From Atkinsonella hypoxylon (taxonomy: Eukaryota > Ascomycota > Sordariomycetes > Hypocreales > Clavicipitaceae), in the NCBI GenBank assembly GCA_000729835.1, contig JFHB01000016.1, positions 124,001-188,000 of the forward strand: a DNA stretch of 64,000 nt. The letters are read 5' to 3'. How positions within the stretch are numbered: position 1 is the first letter of the stretch; every line of letters begins with the position of its first letter. The notes under the pieces are model-generated. The model saw only the letters and a program-made list of their open reading frames with translations. It made no database searches and was not told the origin of the DNA. Made by a program: the position numbers and the translations under genes. Below are positions 1-10,501 of this stretch, piece by piece.

Positions 1-472
1 CGGCCCGGCAACGGCCCTCTTGGACGTCTAATTCATGGTTGGGGGAGAATATGGCTGCCGTAGGTCCTCAGAGGGATGGCTGAACTAGTCATGTTGGATT
101 TGCTGCACCATCCGTTTTTTTGTGACTAGGACTCGTGGCTTACTTTATGACGGATGGGATTTACAGTCTTGGTTGATCGCGAGGAACATGTTGAATTGTT
201 ATAACCCGATTACTGTGATGCGCATGCGGTAAGACTCGCGACATACGATCTACGCAGTTTCCTGCTAATTGCTTCCACACAGTAGTACAGCATGATGACC
301 TCTTGCTTGACGTAGTCCGTGCTTCAAAAGAACTGCACACGTGGTGGCTCTGCAGCTCATCCATCATGGGGAAGATTGAGATTTATCAACAAAACATCCG
401 CTACACAGGTGACAGGGTATTGTTATATGCTGAGATTAAAATTGAACGAGGCATCAGGGAAAACACAGCAAA
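1..472. other. No gene seen; flank of tRNA-Gly
   Basis: No convincing coding region was found. The open frames are short, start arbitrarily and resemble no family I recognise. The stretch ends at the tRNA-Gly gene. Confidence 0.5.
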
Positions 473-554
473 GCGTAATTGGTTTAGTGGTAAAATTCTC
501 CGTTGCCATTTGAGCAGCGTCGGGGAGCCCTGGGTTCGATTCCCAGATTACGCA
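473..554 (+). tRNA. tRNA-Gly (anticodon GCC) with 11-nt intron
   Basis: A 7-bp acceptor stem is formed by GCGTAAT and ATTACGC, followed by the discriminator A at 554. The A box (TGGTTTAGTGG) and B box (GGTTCGATTCC) are both intact. The anticodon GCC lies at 505-507 in a loop closed by CTCCG (498-502) and CGGGG (521-525). An insertion at 509-519, one base 3' of the anticodon, is a canonical-position nuclear tRNA intron. Removing it leaves a normal 71-nt tRNA. Whether it is transcribed cannot be judged from sequence. Confidence 0.9.
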
Positions 555-756
555 ATCACTTCACATTTTGCTTCTTCGACCGACCATGCCAGATTTGGGG
601 TGATTTTTTTTTTCTTTTGCATTTTTGAGCGGGCAAAACTCATCCAGTCTCAAATGCGAGTTTGCATGTAATAGCTATGCTCCAATCGTGTCGTTCCAGC
701 ATCATCAATGTTTGAACATCTATTGTAATACACTTGTGGACTGGTTACGGTCTTGC

Positions 757-1931
757 CTAGGCATCCAGATCCGCCAAGTACCTGTCCATCATGTCAAACG
801 ACATGTTACTGCCGCCGCAAATAACCAGAACGACATTACTGTGCTCGCTAAAGTTTGGCACCAGAGTGGCCAGTTGGCCGTTGTAGCAAAGCGCTGGACA
901 TAGTCCACAGGCCAACTCTACCAGAAACCGATCCTCATCCAGGAATCGTCTACAGGCCGCGATACCCTCGGCATCAGACAAAACAACGCTAGCGACCGAG
1001 TCCCTCAGACTATAGTCGAAAGCTCGTTTGCAAACTTTTCTGGCGCCCAAGCTGGTTGCCAAGCTTGTAATAGCTGGCAATGTGATTTGCTCTCTCTTTG
1101 CAATGGATTGCGAGAGAGAATCAGCACCTTGGGTTTCAACTGCGATGACCATCGTCTTCTGCATTCTCATCCCGTCTATTCCTTGCATGATGCCAGAAAA
1201 CAATCCGCCGCCACCGACGCTGCATACAACGGCATCGATATTGGCAGCAGCAACTTGGCCTGCGCTGCCGTTGGATTGCGTGCTTGGGGCACGGGTCATG
1301 GAATAGTGCTTCGCGGCTTCTGGGAACTGGCGGGCAATCTCATGGATAATGCCTGCGTTCCCATCCCAGACCTCCTGCGCGTCAAATGGCGGGACGTAAA
1401 TGGCTGCTTCTCCTCTCGCGCACGCCTCGGCCATGACTGTCTCTGTCAAATAGTTGTCGGCTTCCTGCCATGAGGCGCCTCGCTGCATCACATCCGTGGC
1501 ACCCGCTTGTCGCAGCTTTGCCATCATGAATGGCGTCGTCGTCAGCGGCACGACGATGGTGGCCGCACATTCGAGGGTGATTGCCGCATGGACACAGGCC
1601 AGACCGGCGTTTCCGCCAGAGGAGCAGTAGAAGTGCGGGCGCTGAGGAGTTTTGCCGGACGTCGAGGTCTGTGCCTGCATGGCGGCCAGCCTGGAGACCA
1701 AGAAGTTTCCCACGCCGCGGGATTTAAATGACCCCGATGGCTGCAGATTTTCCAGCTTGAGGAAGACATTGCTGGCCGATTCAATATCAGAAACGGCCGT
1801 ATAATGTGAAGTTTTGCGAATGGAAGAGGTCTGTCTTACCACCCTGCGGCGTTGCTGAGAGCAGCGGATTTGACAAGCGGGGTCTCAATCCAAGGGATTC
1901 TTGTGTTTGGCGCAGCTGGTCCGACAGCCAT
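757..1931 (-). CDS. L-serine/L-threonine dehydratase, PLP-dependent (fold type II)
   Basis: Predicted to deaminate serine and/or threonine to pyruvate or 2-oxobutyrate using pyridoxal phosphate, probably in the cytosol, like yeast Cha1-type catabolic dehydratases. Two exons fit: 1840-1931 and 757-1771, with a 68-nt GT-AG intron at 1772-1839, giving 368 residues. The intron is needed because it restores the segment AAGCNVFLKLENLQPSGSFK. Visible motifs are the PLP-lysine box SGSFKSRG (Lys47) and the phosphate-binding loop SVGGGG (Gly217-220). The length suits single-domain catabolic serine dehydratases and leaves no room for a C-terminal ACT regulatory domain. The ATG at 1931 gives a short N-terminus ending in the typical WIETPL segment. 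The gene is divergent from the RTA1-like gene. Serine versus threonine preference cannot be told from sequence. Confidence 0.88.
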
Positions 1932-2804
1932 GGTGTTTTGTTGTGATGGGATTCTGCCGCATTCGACACGGCTACCATCTGCTTACTTGTCAAGGTAACA
2001 AGGCAACTTAACTACCTGCCATCGCGGGCCCATTCGGATTCTGGAGACAGTACCATATCGGTATCAGTCCTCGGCTTCCAAGTTCGTTACAATTGAGTCT
2101 ATTATGTCGCACTTTTGCCCACTGACTGGATTCTGATTCACTATGAGCAGTCAGCATTGCGTAGGGATGCACTGATGAAACATTCCAACGGATCTTGGAT
2201 CTTCAGTGAGCAGCAGGGGTTCACTCAATTGTGAGAAAGCAAAGCCACCCACCTCATGATGTGACGCGAACGTCGGGGTCTATGTCTGTGATGCGGTTGT
2301 AATTTTGTTCTCCGTTTCCCGTCTCCCCCAGAACAATAAAAGAAGCCTGAAGGGAAAACAAAAAGGCATTAGTTTGGCTCGCCTTTGAAAGCTGATTGGG
2401 CTGCAACCGGTTGGTCATTGCTCTCCAACTATCCTATCCGTCTGGTACTATTCTTCTGCTCCCCATCCCCTGCCTATGACGTCGTGGACTTGCATCTGGC
2501 ACCTTCCCATTCTCCTTTAGCTCAATTTGTCGCTGCGTCGCTGCGTCGCTGCACAGCGCTTGTCCGTTGATGATTCATCCCGTCGATCAATTGCCTGCTT
2601 CGGCCAAGTTCTGAAAGGTCAGCAATGCTCTTGACAGCTACTTTTTGACGGCGTCGCATCGCGACAACGTGAGATATACGACAATGTGCTGCTGCACAGC
2701 ATCTTCTGCTATATATAAAAGGCCTGAAACGTCTGGGCGCTGCAATTGTTAACAAATCAGCCAGCAGCCGGTAGAAATCACAACGTGGTGTCGCGAAGAG
2801 CGAG
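1932..2804. other. Divergent promoter region (dehydratase / RTA1-like)
   Basis: This 873-bp spacer lies between two divergently transcribed genes and must hold both promoters. A short run of GTCGCTGC-type units occurs near 2528-2552, and a TATA-like box lies at 2710-2720. No further gene was seen. Confidence 0.6.
2710..2720 (+). promoter_or_regulatory. TATA-like box of RTA1-family gene
   Basis: TATATATAAAA lies about 85-95 bp upstream of the ATG at 2805. That is a plausible core-promoter position for a fungal gene with a short leader. Confidence 0.5.
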
Positions 2805-3861
2805 ATGTCTGTGAATGCATTGACAACAAGGACAGGAGAGGCGCGAGGTACGTGAACACCCCCAGCTACGATGTGACTCCAATACTATTCTTTCGAGCAT
2901 TTCCGTTCCATGTTATGGGCATCATTGTGTACCTGATATTTGCCCCGTTCCCGCGATAAAACGCATGTCATGACGGCTGAGATTATCTTCAGGCGGAGGA
3001 CGGCCAGTACAAGGTTACGTCGACCCTAATTTTCCCAATCCCAATGGCGAATGGGACACAGCAGTCATTGTTTTTGGATATACACCCATCTTTGTCCTAG
3101 CTGTCTTCGCCGCCGTCTGGTTCTTCCTCTTGTCCATCATTAGCACTGCATTGACCATAAGAACGAAATGTTGGTGGTGGACACCTGTATCTGTTGGTCT
3201 CATCTTTGAAGTCATCGGGTACAGTGCCAGGTCCTTGTCCGCCAAAAAGGACCCCTACCACTTACTATACTTTATTCTCAACTACTTCTTTATTGTAGCA
3301 GCGCCCGTCTTCCTTGCCGCTGGCATCTATACCATTCTACCAGCCCTCATCAAACAGCTTGGCCGCCAGGACTCGTTCCTTTCCCCAAAGTTCATACTCG
3401 TTTTCTTCATCACATCTGATGCTGTTGCCACGGTTTTGCAGGTTGTTGGAGCCGCTCTGATCGGTAAGGCCGAATCCGATCGCAGGGATCCCACCTCTGC
3501 AAACGACATTCTGCTTGGTGGTTTGGCATACCAAGTCTTTTCCATCGGTGTTTTTGTCATCATTGGGGGCAGTTTCATATGGCGCGAGAGAGAGCATATA
3601 CGAAGAAGCGGTCTTGCTATGTTCACGGCTGCTTTCTCTGTCTCAACACTTCTAATATATCTGCGTACTATCTTTCGACTAACGGAGACGGCAGAGGGCT
3701 TATCCAGCAGATTACAGACAAATGAGACATATTTTGCGTGTCTAGAGTTTGCACCTGTTGCGCTTGCTTTGCTTTTGATGGCAATTTGGCATCCTGGTCG
3801 GTCCATTAGCAGGACGGTGACGAGCAAAGACGTGGAGGGCCAGATGAGCGACAGGAAGTGA
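2805..3861 (+). CDS. RTA1-family seven-helix membrane protein (lipid-translocating exporter type)
   Basis: Predicted polytopic membrane protein of the fungal RTA1 family, whose members (Rta1, Rsb1 and relatives) are linked to 7-aminocholesterol resistance and sphingoid-base export. Exon 1 at 2805-2847 and exon 2 at 2993-3861 join across a 145-nt GTACGT...CAG intron to give 303 residues. The first intron is inferred: it supplies an ATG in frame with the segment GYVDPNFPNPNGEWD ahead of the first helix. About seven hydrophobic helices follow, with family-typical segments FEVIGYSAR, APVFLAAGIY and a late R-T-I-F-R (roughly 245-250). The tail is short, polar and cytosolic-like. Substrate is unknown. 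Confidence 0.85.
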
Positions 3862-5018
3862 TTGAGAGGGTGGATGCAGAGACTACGCTCATGCTATATT
3901 TAGCCTTATTCAGAGAGGACTTTCAAATCTTCTTATATGTGTGCGAACAAAGGATAAACCGTCCATGCGTTAAAGGATCCGTAGCAACATTGTGTTTTAT
4001 TTGCAATCACTAATATATTCAAGGGCGAGAACAGCTCAGCGCCTTGTAAAGTTCCTCTTGGATCAACGTACAATATCGCCAAGAACAAATTTACGGATTA
4101 GGTTATTCCTAAGCTCGCGAAGCCGTTCCCAATTCATATGAAAATCCTTGTGCTATTATGCAAAATAGTAAAATAAAACATGGTTTGGAAAATCGTCACT
4201 TGAAACACGGTGCCAGAAGCCGGCCAGACGACAAAGGCGCGACTTCAACACAAAGGCTTCAAACATCATGGACTGAGTAGAATGATCAGTATGATGCTCT
4301 GTTTGGACCGTAGTTGATGCAACCGGCTCATTGTTCTCCGTCAACCCCGACACCCAAGGTGGCACATGACAGCCAGTGTCTGGCGTCATGCAGTCGGGCA
4401 GCGTTTACGAACGCAGCAACCTTTGTCATGTGAGAGGTGACCGCGAGGCTGAAGCACCATTGGCTCGAGGAGGAAGAACTATATGCAGAAGAAGCGCCAC
4501 AATCATACGTGCACGCCTTGGTTCGGGAGGTTCGGGAATGAGCGTTCCAGCCTAACGTCGTCGCGTCGTATTCATCACCCATCTTCGTTACCCCAGGTTT
4601 CCCGGCAATTGTCGAGGCGAAACTCTAAGCTGCAGACAGTCTGGCGCCACAAGGACCCGTGACGTATGTCCCTATGTATTACAAAGTGCTACCAATCACG
4701 AGCGATTCGCATCTACGCAAGGGGTGGGTGAGCTAGGCAGACAGGGTTTTTGGAGGCAAGCACATAAATCTTATTTGGAGAGCTGGGTTTTTGCCTTGTA
4801 ACTTCGAGGCCATGTTGTAGTCATTGTATTTTGTTCGCTAACTAGACATATGTACGTGTGATGAACAATCTCCAACCAGCCTGATTGATACATCAGAATA
4901 TACGCGTTGTTCCTTGCTGCCAGAAAGCAAGGCTAGAAGGAGAGTGGGATGACACCCCCCCTTCTGCCCTTTTGGCCTAAGCATTCTTTAGCCCCCTTTT
5001 CCTTTATAGGGAAAGAAT
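3862..5018. other. Intergenic, no supported gene
   Basis: This 1.16-kb spacer holds two overlapping minus-strand open frames (4156-4389 and 4328-4582) without family resemblance or splice context. I do not call a gene. Confidence 0.5.
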
Positions 5019-5552
5019 CTAGGAGGAGAACGTCTGAATGGCGGTGTTGAAGAGAGAATCAATCTCACTACCAAGACTCTGAGCCGAAGACTTCTGGTCG
5101 GAGGGAGTGATGTTGATAAGAGCAGCGATGAGCTTGTCGGTGTCGCTCTTGAGGGACTGCAGGATCTGCTCGACGGTGGAGGTGAGGCCATCGTTGCTAA
5201 AATCATTCTTCTTGTTCTCGATGGCTGTAAGGGCAGCCTGGATGTTGGGCATCAGAGTATTCTTGATGTAGTTGATGATGCTCGTGGCTTCGCTGTCGGT
5301 GGCCATCGAAGAGTTCTGGGCGTCGGTAGTGGCGTTCTGGATGTCAGTGTCGAGCTGCTGCTCAGCGTTGACGATGGGCAAGGCGGCAGTGACACCGCCG
5401 CCATTGTAGTTGTTAGCAGCCTTGGTGACGGCCTGGGTGTCGCTGTTAATGGTGTCGAGATCACTCTGGATCTTGGCAGCGTCGCGCTTGATGACAGAGC
5501 CAGAGGCGGCCGCGGCCAGGACGAGAAGGAGGGCGTTCTTGAGGAAAAGCAT
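5019..5552 (-). CDS. HsbA-like hydrophobic surface-binding / cell wall protein, secreted
   Basis: A 177-residue secreted protein resembling HsbA (hydrophobic surface-binding protein A; cell wall galactomannoprotein family). In Aspergillus oryzae HsbA adsorbs to hydrophobic surfaces and recruits a polyesterase. The start at 5552 was chosen because it opens directly on a signal peptide (residues 1 to about 18) followed by a Kex2-type KR pair at 22-23. The remaining open frame upstream is a low-complexity leader. The mature part is one helical domain rich in Asp, Thr, Asn and Ala, with the family-typical IQSDLDTINSDTQAVTKA beginning and a DKLIAALINITPSD segment. There are no Cys residues and no GPI tail, so it is probably free or loosely wall-bound. 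A related minus-strand gene lies 2.2 kb upstream. Confidence 0.85.
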   Translation of the reverse strand: MLFLKNALLLVLAAAASGSVIKRDAAKIQSDLDTINSDTQAVTKAANNYNGGGVTAALPIVNAEQQLDTDIQNATTDAQNSSMATDSEATSIINYIKNTLMPNIQAALTAIENKKNDFSNDGLTSTVEQILQSLKSDTDKLIAALINITPSDQKSSAQSLGSEIDSLFNTAIQTFSS

Positions 5553-7757
5553 TTTAGCGAGATGAAAGTTTTTCAAGAGTTCTTGACTCGAAGGCTTGAT
5601 GAGATTGTCTGGTGTTTGGACTTGGGTTGCTTCAGATGATTCTGGTTGAGAGTGATGATGAAAAAAAAAAAAAAAAAGAAAAAAGAAAAAAGACCAAACT
5701 TCGTGGGCTGTTGGCCGTCCTTTATAGTTCTGGCCGCTGATCATGTCTCAGGCAAATTTCAAAATGCATCACTACTGATCACGATGGAATCTCGAACGAC
5801 TATCGACTAGCATTCGAACACATTCAGCTGAGAGATTCTAGACTTCGGCCGTCCGGCATATTAGTGAGAACCCACATGAAGCCTCGGCGAACCGTTCGCG
5901 AGCAAAGAAGAAGAAAATAAAGCACCTTCTAGCTCTGCTGGTTCCTCAATGGAAAACCCGCACTTGGTATCGCTCGCTAGTATTCGCAACTATGGAGATA
6001 CCAAGGGGACTCCCACATGCACTAATGCGGTTCCATCACATAGGTCCGGACCCCTCCCCGTCATTTTGCATGCGTGTACATGGATAGCCATGAGTGCCCC
6101 AAGTTTTTGCCGGCTTCCTTTTCGTCTGAATCGGTACTATTTCCCCCACATCCAGTGGGCCCCGGAATTATCGTGGGATAGGTCAAGAAGGTAGTTAACA
6201 TAGGATTCCCCATACAAAGACGTGGTTGGTCACGAAGGAAAGCAAAAAAAGTTGAGTAATAGTTATTTGGGCCAAAGCACGCGAAAAATCTAGATTTCTC
6301 TTCCTGATTCCTTCCACCTGATGCCGAGGCAGGAATGACCGGATGTTAAACCACGTAAGGCGCCTAACTCCTTTCCTGTAAAACTTGCGAGCTAGAGTGG
6401 CTTGTCGTTTTTTTTTTGTTTTTGCTCCTCCCCCGCATTTTTTCGTCAGTGACTATGACGAGATTGGGCTTTTTTTTTTTTTTTCCTTTATTTCCATTGC
6501 CAGGCTAGTTGCTACAAAGCTGGCTATTCTTGCGTAGCTACCACAATTAGCCGGCTGCCACGGCGTCTAATCCACCTCCTTTGTTCTCGTGAGGAAGAAA
6601 GGCAAGAAGGAAGTCCAATAGATGGGATGGAGGCTTGCTGATGGGGGTCAGCTTGGAGTCATGCCTACGTACGTGGAGCAATTGGGGAAGACAGGGGAGG
6701 GAAGTGGACTTGTGAGGGTTGGGTAACTTGGGTTTGGGGGGTGGTTGACAAGAATCCCAGCCTGAGTGAGGAGCCGTGTAAGACATTCGTAACTGGGCCG
6801 GCACTTGGTGGGCAGGACAGCAAGCGTCTGGGATCCCCGGCATCAGTAGTTAGCGCCACTTTCGAAAGTGTCCAAGTGCATTTGATTACACGTCCGTTCC
6901 GTTCCGGCCGACAAAATCTGGGGAATAGCCCCAAAGCCTCAACGCTCCGTGGGCTCTGCTCTAGACTGCCTGTCTCTCTAACTCCACCAACCATCGATGG
7001 TCTAGACTATCGATGGACGGGAGGGCAGGACAAAGGAGAGTTCCGTACGCCACCGAAATTTCCTGGGGGATCCCCTCGTAGCCGAGTGGCTACAGTTAGT
7101 CAGTTGAGGATAGTCTACATTGGTCTGATCCCTTACGGTGGCAAATCCTAGAGCATCATTGCGGGAAAAAAAAAAAAAGAAAGAAAAAAAAAAACCCTCA
7201 AACTTCTCCAAAGAGGGTTCTGTTCATACACCGATCCCGACCGATGGCCTATTTCCCGGCACTAACACGCACTTCAAGACGGACAACAACTTGGGACTAT
7301 AGCGTAATATTGCAACATAATGTCCGGTGGAAATAAGCAAAAACAGGGGGTGCAAATTCTCGCCGACATGGGCAGGAATCCCGTTTCTCCCATGACTCGC
7401 GCGCACTACATGCAACTATTTCACCCTACAACTACTTATAAGGCCTACGCCCGTGTCACGTGTGTCACGTGTACTTAAACTCCCGCGCACGCGCACGTGG
7501 CACCTTACATAGATGCCATCACTTGATTTACTTGAAAACTTTATTATCCGTATGGTCCGAGACAATGTACGAGAATTAAGAAACTAAATACTAAGAATGG
7601 CACAGACGGCCTTATGTAATATGCGGAATGCAGGGTGATGTGAATATTTCGACAGGGGTGACCCAACTAGACAGATCTATTATCCCTGGTTCATTCCACG
7701 AAGAATTTATGCGACATGTTTCTAGACTTTGTTCTGTAACATCTTTTTTTTTTCTTT
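5553..7757. other. Intergenic between the two HsbA-family genes
   Basis: This 2.2-kb spacer contains the promoter of the smaller HsbA gene. A TATAAA on the minus strand lies at 5721-5726, about 170 bp from the ATG. There are several homopolymer runs: T-rich near 6408-6420 and 6471-6484, A-rich near 7166-7195. Positions 7083-7093 resemble a tRNA A box, but no B box or stems follow. No gene was recognised. Confidence 0.5.
5661..5691. promoter_or_regulatory. Poly(dA:dT) tract upstream of HsbA-like gene
   Basis: A run of 17 A residues (5661-5677) continued by A-rich sequence to 5691 lies 109 bp upstream of the ATG. On the coding strand it is poly(T). Such tracts commonly exclude nucleosomes in fungal promoters. 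A matching tract sits at nearly the same distance from the second HsbA gene. Confidence 0.45.
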
Positions 7758-9263
7758 TTACAAGACGATGGCGCTCATGACACCGACGATGGCGGTAAAG
7801 GCTACGCTGAAGCAGATCTTGCCGCGAGCGGCTCCGGCAGTGACCACCGGAGTGGAGGGTGAGGTCGTGGTGCCGGAGGGGCCTGAGCCACTCGGGACGG
7901 GGATGAGAGTGGACGCCACGGGGGCCGAGCCTCCTGATCCGGGGCTGCCGCTGTCACCGCCGGCTGGTTCAGATCCAGAACCACCAGCAGGTTGGGAGCC
8001 GGAGCTACCAGCAGGCTGAGAACCAGAGCTACCGCTTGACTGGGAACCGGAGCTACCGCTTGACTGGCCACCGGAACCACCAGCTGGTTGAGAGCCGGAG
8101 CTACCAGCAGGCTGAGAGCCGGAGCTACCGCTTGACTGGGAACCGGAGCCACCAGCAGGCTGAGAACCAGAGCTACCGCTTGACTGGGAACCGGAGCTAC
8201 CGCTTGACTGGCCACCGGAACCACCAGCTGGTTGAGAGCCGGAGCTGCCACCTGATTGAGAACCAGAACCACCACTTGACTGAGATCCAGAGCCGCCAGA
8301 AGGTGAGCCAGAACCGCCAGTAGCAGCGGCAGTTGTGGCTTCAGAGCACGGCACAGTCGTAGTCTTGGTCTCTGCATGAGTGATGGTCTCAGAGCAAGGT
8401 TCGGTCATGGTTTTAGTGGCTGTACCGGTGGAAACAGAAATAGTGCTGTTGGTATAAGAAGTTCTGATAGTGCTGGTGCTAGAGACCGTTGCAGAAGAAA
8501 CAGAAGACGTAGCAGTGCTGGAAGCCTCAGAAGCCGTAGTGCTAGAGGCCTCAGAAATCGTAGTGCTAGAAGCAGCTATCACAGTGCTAGAAGCAGCGAT
8601 CACAGTGCTAGAAGCAGCGATCACAGTGCTAGAAGCAGCGATCACAGTGCTAGTCGCCTCAGAAGTCGTAGTGCTGGAAGCTGCAGAGATTGTAGTGCTA
8701 GAAGCCTCAGAAGTGGTAGTACTAGAAGCGGATGTACACTTCACGTCCTGGTAAGCGGCAATGCCCTTATTCAACGAGGCAATAATGGGAGCAGCCAGCT
8801 GGGCAGCAAGAGGCTGGAGCGATGCTGGTAATTTGGGGGTAAGGGCAGCGATGAAGGCATTGGTGCCAGACTTCTGGGCCTGGAGTTGAGGCAGAACCTC
8901 GCATCCGCGACCAGAGTTGACAAAGACCTGCTTCTTGCCAATCAAGTCGTCGACAGTCTGGTTCACCAGCGTGGTGAGCTTCCCAATAGGCCCTGTCAAG
9001 GCCAGAGCTTCATTGAAGCTGAGATCTGGCGAGTTGTTGGCATCATTGGTAGCCTTGGTGATGGCGCTGACGACATTCTGAGAATCGGCGATGAGGCTGT
9101 CGGCCTGCGCAGGGCCCTCGAAGCCGTCAACGGCCGTTTTCAAAACGGCCACGTTGGACGATATGGCATTGATGTCCGACTGGATGAGGCTGCCCTGGCG
9201 CTTCTCGATGGTAGGGCTCGAAGCAACGGCCAGAGCCGTCGTGGCGAAGAGGAGGAACTTCAT
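7758..9263 (-). CDS. GPI-anchored HsbA-domain cell wall protein with Ser/Thr and Gly/Ser repeats
   Basis: A 501-residue predicted cell wall protein. Order of parts: signal peptide (1 to about 16) and KR processing site at 21-22; HsbA domain to about residue 175 (begins GSLIQSDINAISSNV, contains CEVLPQL and ends YQDVKC); a Ser/Thr-rich O-glycosylation stalk with a 7-residue AASSTVI repeat; a Thr-rich segment with two PCSE motifs; a Gly/Ser/Gln tract built on an 8-residue unit such as GSSGSQPA; and a hydrophobic C-terminus preceded by small residues (TAGAARGK), which is a GPI-attachment signal. It fits a wall-tethered surface protein displaying an HsbA head on an extended stalk. It is the neighbour and probable paralogue of the 177-residue HsbA protein. 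Repeat number is likely to vary among strains. Confidence 0.87.
   Translation of the reverse strand: MKFLLFATTALAVASSPTIEKRQGSLIQSDINAISSNVAVLKTAVDGFEGPAQADSLIADSQNVVSAITKATNDANNSPDLSFNEALALTGPIGKLTTLVNQTVDDLIGKKQVFVNSGRGCEVLPQLQAQKSGTNAFIAALTPKLPASLQPLAAQLAAPIIASLNKGIAAYQDVKCTSASSTTTSEASSTTISAASSTTTSEATSTVIAASSTVIAASSTVIAASSTVIAASSTTISEASSTTASEASSTATSSVSSATVSSTSTIRTSYTNSTISVSTGTATKTMTEPCSETITHAETKTTTVPCSEATTAAATGGSGSPSGGSGSQSSGGSGSQSGGSSGSQPAGGSGGQSSGSSGSQSSGSSGSQPAGGSGSQSSGSSGSQPAGSSGSQPAGGSGGQSSGSSGSQSSGSSGSQPAGSSGSQPAGGSGSEPAGGDSGSPGSGGSAPVASTLIPVPSGSGPSGTTTSPSTPVVTAGAARGKICFSVAFTAIVGVMSAIVL
7960..8290 (-). repeat. 24-bp coding minisatellite (8-residue Gly/Ser/Gln unit)
   Basis: About a dozen degenerate copies of a 24-bp unit encode GSSGSQPA, GSSGSQSS and GGSGGQSS variants. 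A higher-order block of roughly four units occurs twice, suggesting segmental duplication inside the array. Confidence 0.8.
8566..8652 (-). repeat. 21-bp coding tandem repeat (AASSTVI unit)
   Basis: Four near-identical 21-bp copies encode AASSTVI in the Ser/Thr stalk of the GPI protein. The array sits between less regular copies encoding EASSTT-type units. Confidence 0.8.
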
Positions 9264-10046
9264 GGTGAAGTCTGACCGAATCTCTTACAGGCAAAGCGGC
9301 CAACGTCGCAAGAACAAGTGGGTGATGTATGTGAACGAGTGTGAACTCTTGCGGGGGAAAAGGGAAAAAAAAAAAAAAAAAAGAAACAACCTTTCAAGCT
9401 TCAAACTCCTTTCGCTGGAAGCAAAACAGAAGTAAATTCGGAAGTGCGGAGAAAGAAGAGCATGCGTGTATATATTTGTTTCTACGGAGTCGGTGCGAGC
9501 TAACGACCAGTGTACATGCCGCGCAAACCGTTGACTTCTAGCGTGGAAATGGACATGCACTTTTCTGGTGCTTCGCTTGCCCTGAGCCCTTCATTTCACA
9601 AGCTTGCTTATGCATCCTGCGCCCGGGGTTATCTTGGACAGACTGGGGGAAGACGTATGTAGACTATTGACTGCACGAGCAAGGGGGGGTTCATGGCTGG
9701 ATCATGCCATGGCATGGGGCAGTCCAGTCAAAGCCCATCACTGGGCATTGAGAACATGGGTGGCAGTGGGTTGCGTGGCCCGTCATGAAATTTCTCGTGT
9801 CCCGCGTGTGATTGTGCGTGAAGAAGGCTGCGGTTGAGATGCGATGCAGTTGCTTCCCATCTCGCATTTACCCCTGATTGGATCGTACATGGGATGGGGC
9901 CTGGGCTACGTTCAACCCCCTCGCACTATTTATTCGCAGGGGTCTTTTCCGAACGGGGTTATCCTGAAAGAGGCTTAGCTGGATCCCAGCTTGCCGATTT
10001 GAGCCGGATCGTCTTAGCTTGAATAGGCCTCGAGTTGCGACTGGCC
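9264..10046. other. Intergenic, no supported gene
   Basis: Apart from the promoter poly(A) tract, no coding pattern or RNA gene was found. The stretch ends at the target-site duplication of the short element at 10055-10493. Confidence 0.5.
9365..9382. promoter_or_regulatory. Poly(dA:dT) tract upstream of GPI HsbA gene
   Basis: Eighteen consecutive A residues lie 102 bp upstream of the ATG at 9263. This mirrors the tract upstream of the other HsbA-family gene. Confidence 0.45.
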
Positions 10047-10054
10047 GTGCCAGG

Positions 10055-10493
10055 TGGGGGCATCGATTGCCCACCGGACAAAACAAATACACCACTATTC
10101 CGTAGATCTAGCCAAATACGGTAGAGTCACTTTTGGTGTGCTCCCACCTCAAAGTACTCTACAGGTTTCTTTTCGTGCTATACAGCTATTTTGCCCGTAC
10201 AACAGCCACAACAGCCGCAACAGCAAGGCATTAATTACTCCAGCCTTGCGTGTAGTGCAGCTGCATTACGAACACAACGTATTTTACACTGATTTTCTTG
10301 CTAATCGCTAGAGGCCTTGTTTTTACGTTGGTTTACTTGTTACTATGTTCTCTCTTTATAAACGCGAATTTATCTTATTTAACAAAGCCCTTTAATGCTC
10401 TACAGCAGCAACAAGCTAAGAAAGGCTATATAATAGCGTTCAAAATGCCTTTACCGGATTTAGCTAGATTCAGCGGTGCAAATTGATGCCCCC
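10055..10493. mobile_element. Non-autonomous hAT-like element (MITE) with 8-bp target duplication
   Basis: The element is flanked by identical 8-bp direct repeats GTGCCAGG at 10047-10054 and 10494-10501, the duplication length typical of hAT transposons. The left end begins TGGGGGCATCGATTGC and the right end finishes GCAAATTGATGCCCCC, which form imperfect terminal inverted repeats. The 439-bp body has no transposase-like frame. It contains a CAACAGCC-type run near 10199-10225 and an AT-richer right half. Superfamily assignment rests only on duplication length and the inverted ends. Confidence 0.65.
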
Positions 10494-10501
10494 GTGCCAG
10501 G

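Noticed and set aside
7075..7145. tRNA-like A box (TAGCCGAGTGG) in the spacer between the HsbA genes
   Set aside because: No B box and no acceptor or anticodon stems can be drawn around it.
7802..8831. Long open frames on both strands over the repeat region of the GPI wall protein
   Set aside because: They arise because 21- and 24-bp in-frame repeats keep all frames open. The minus-strand 501-residue frame has signal peptide, HsbA domain and GPI signal; the others have none.
10298..10486. Short plus-strand frame inside the 439-bp element
   Set aside because: Too short, no transposase similarity, and it crosses the AT-rich half of a MITE.
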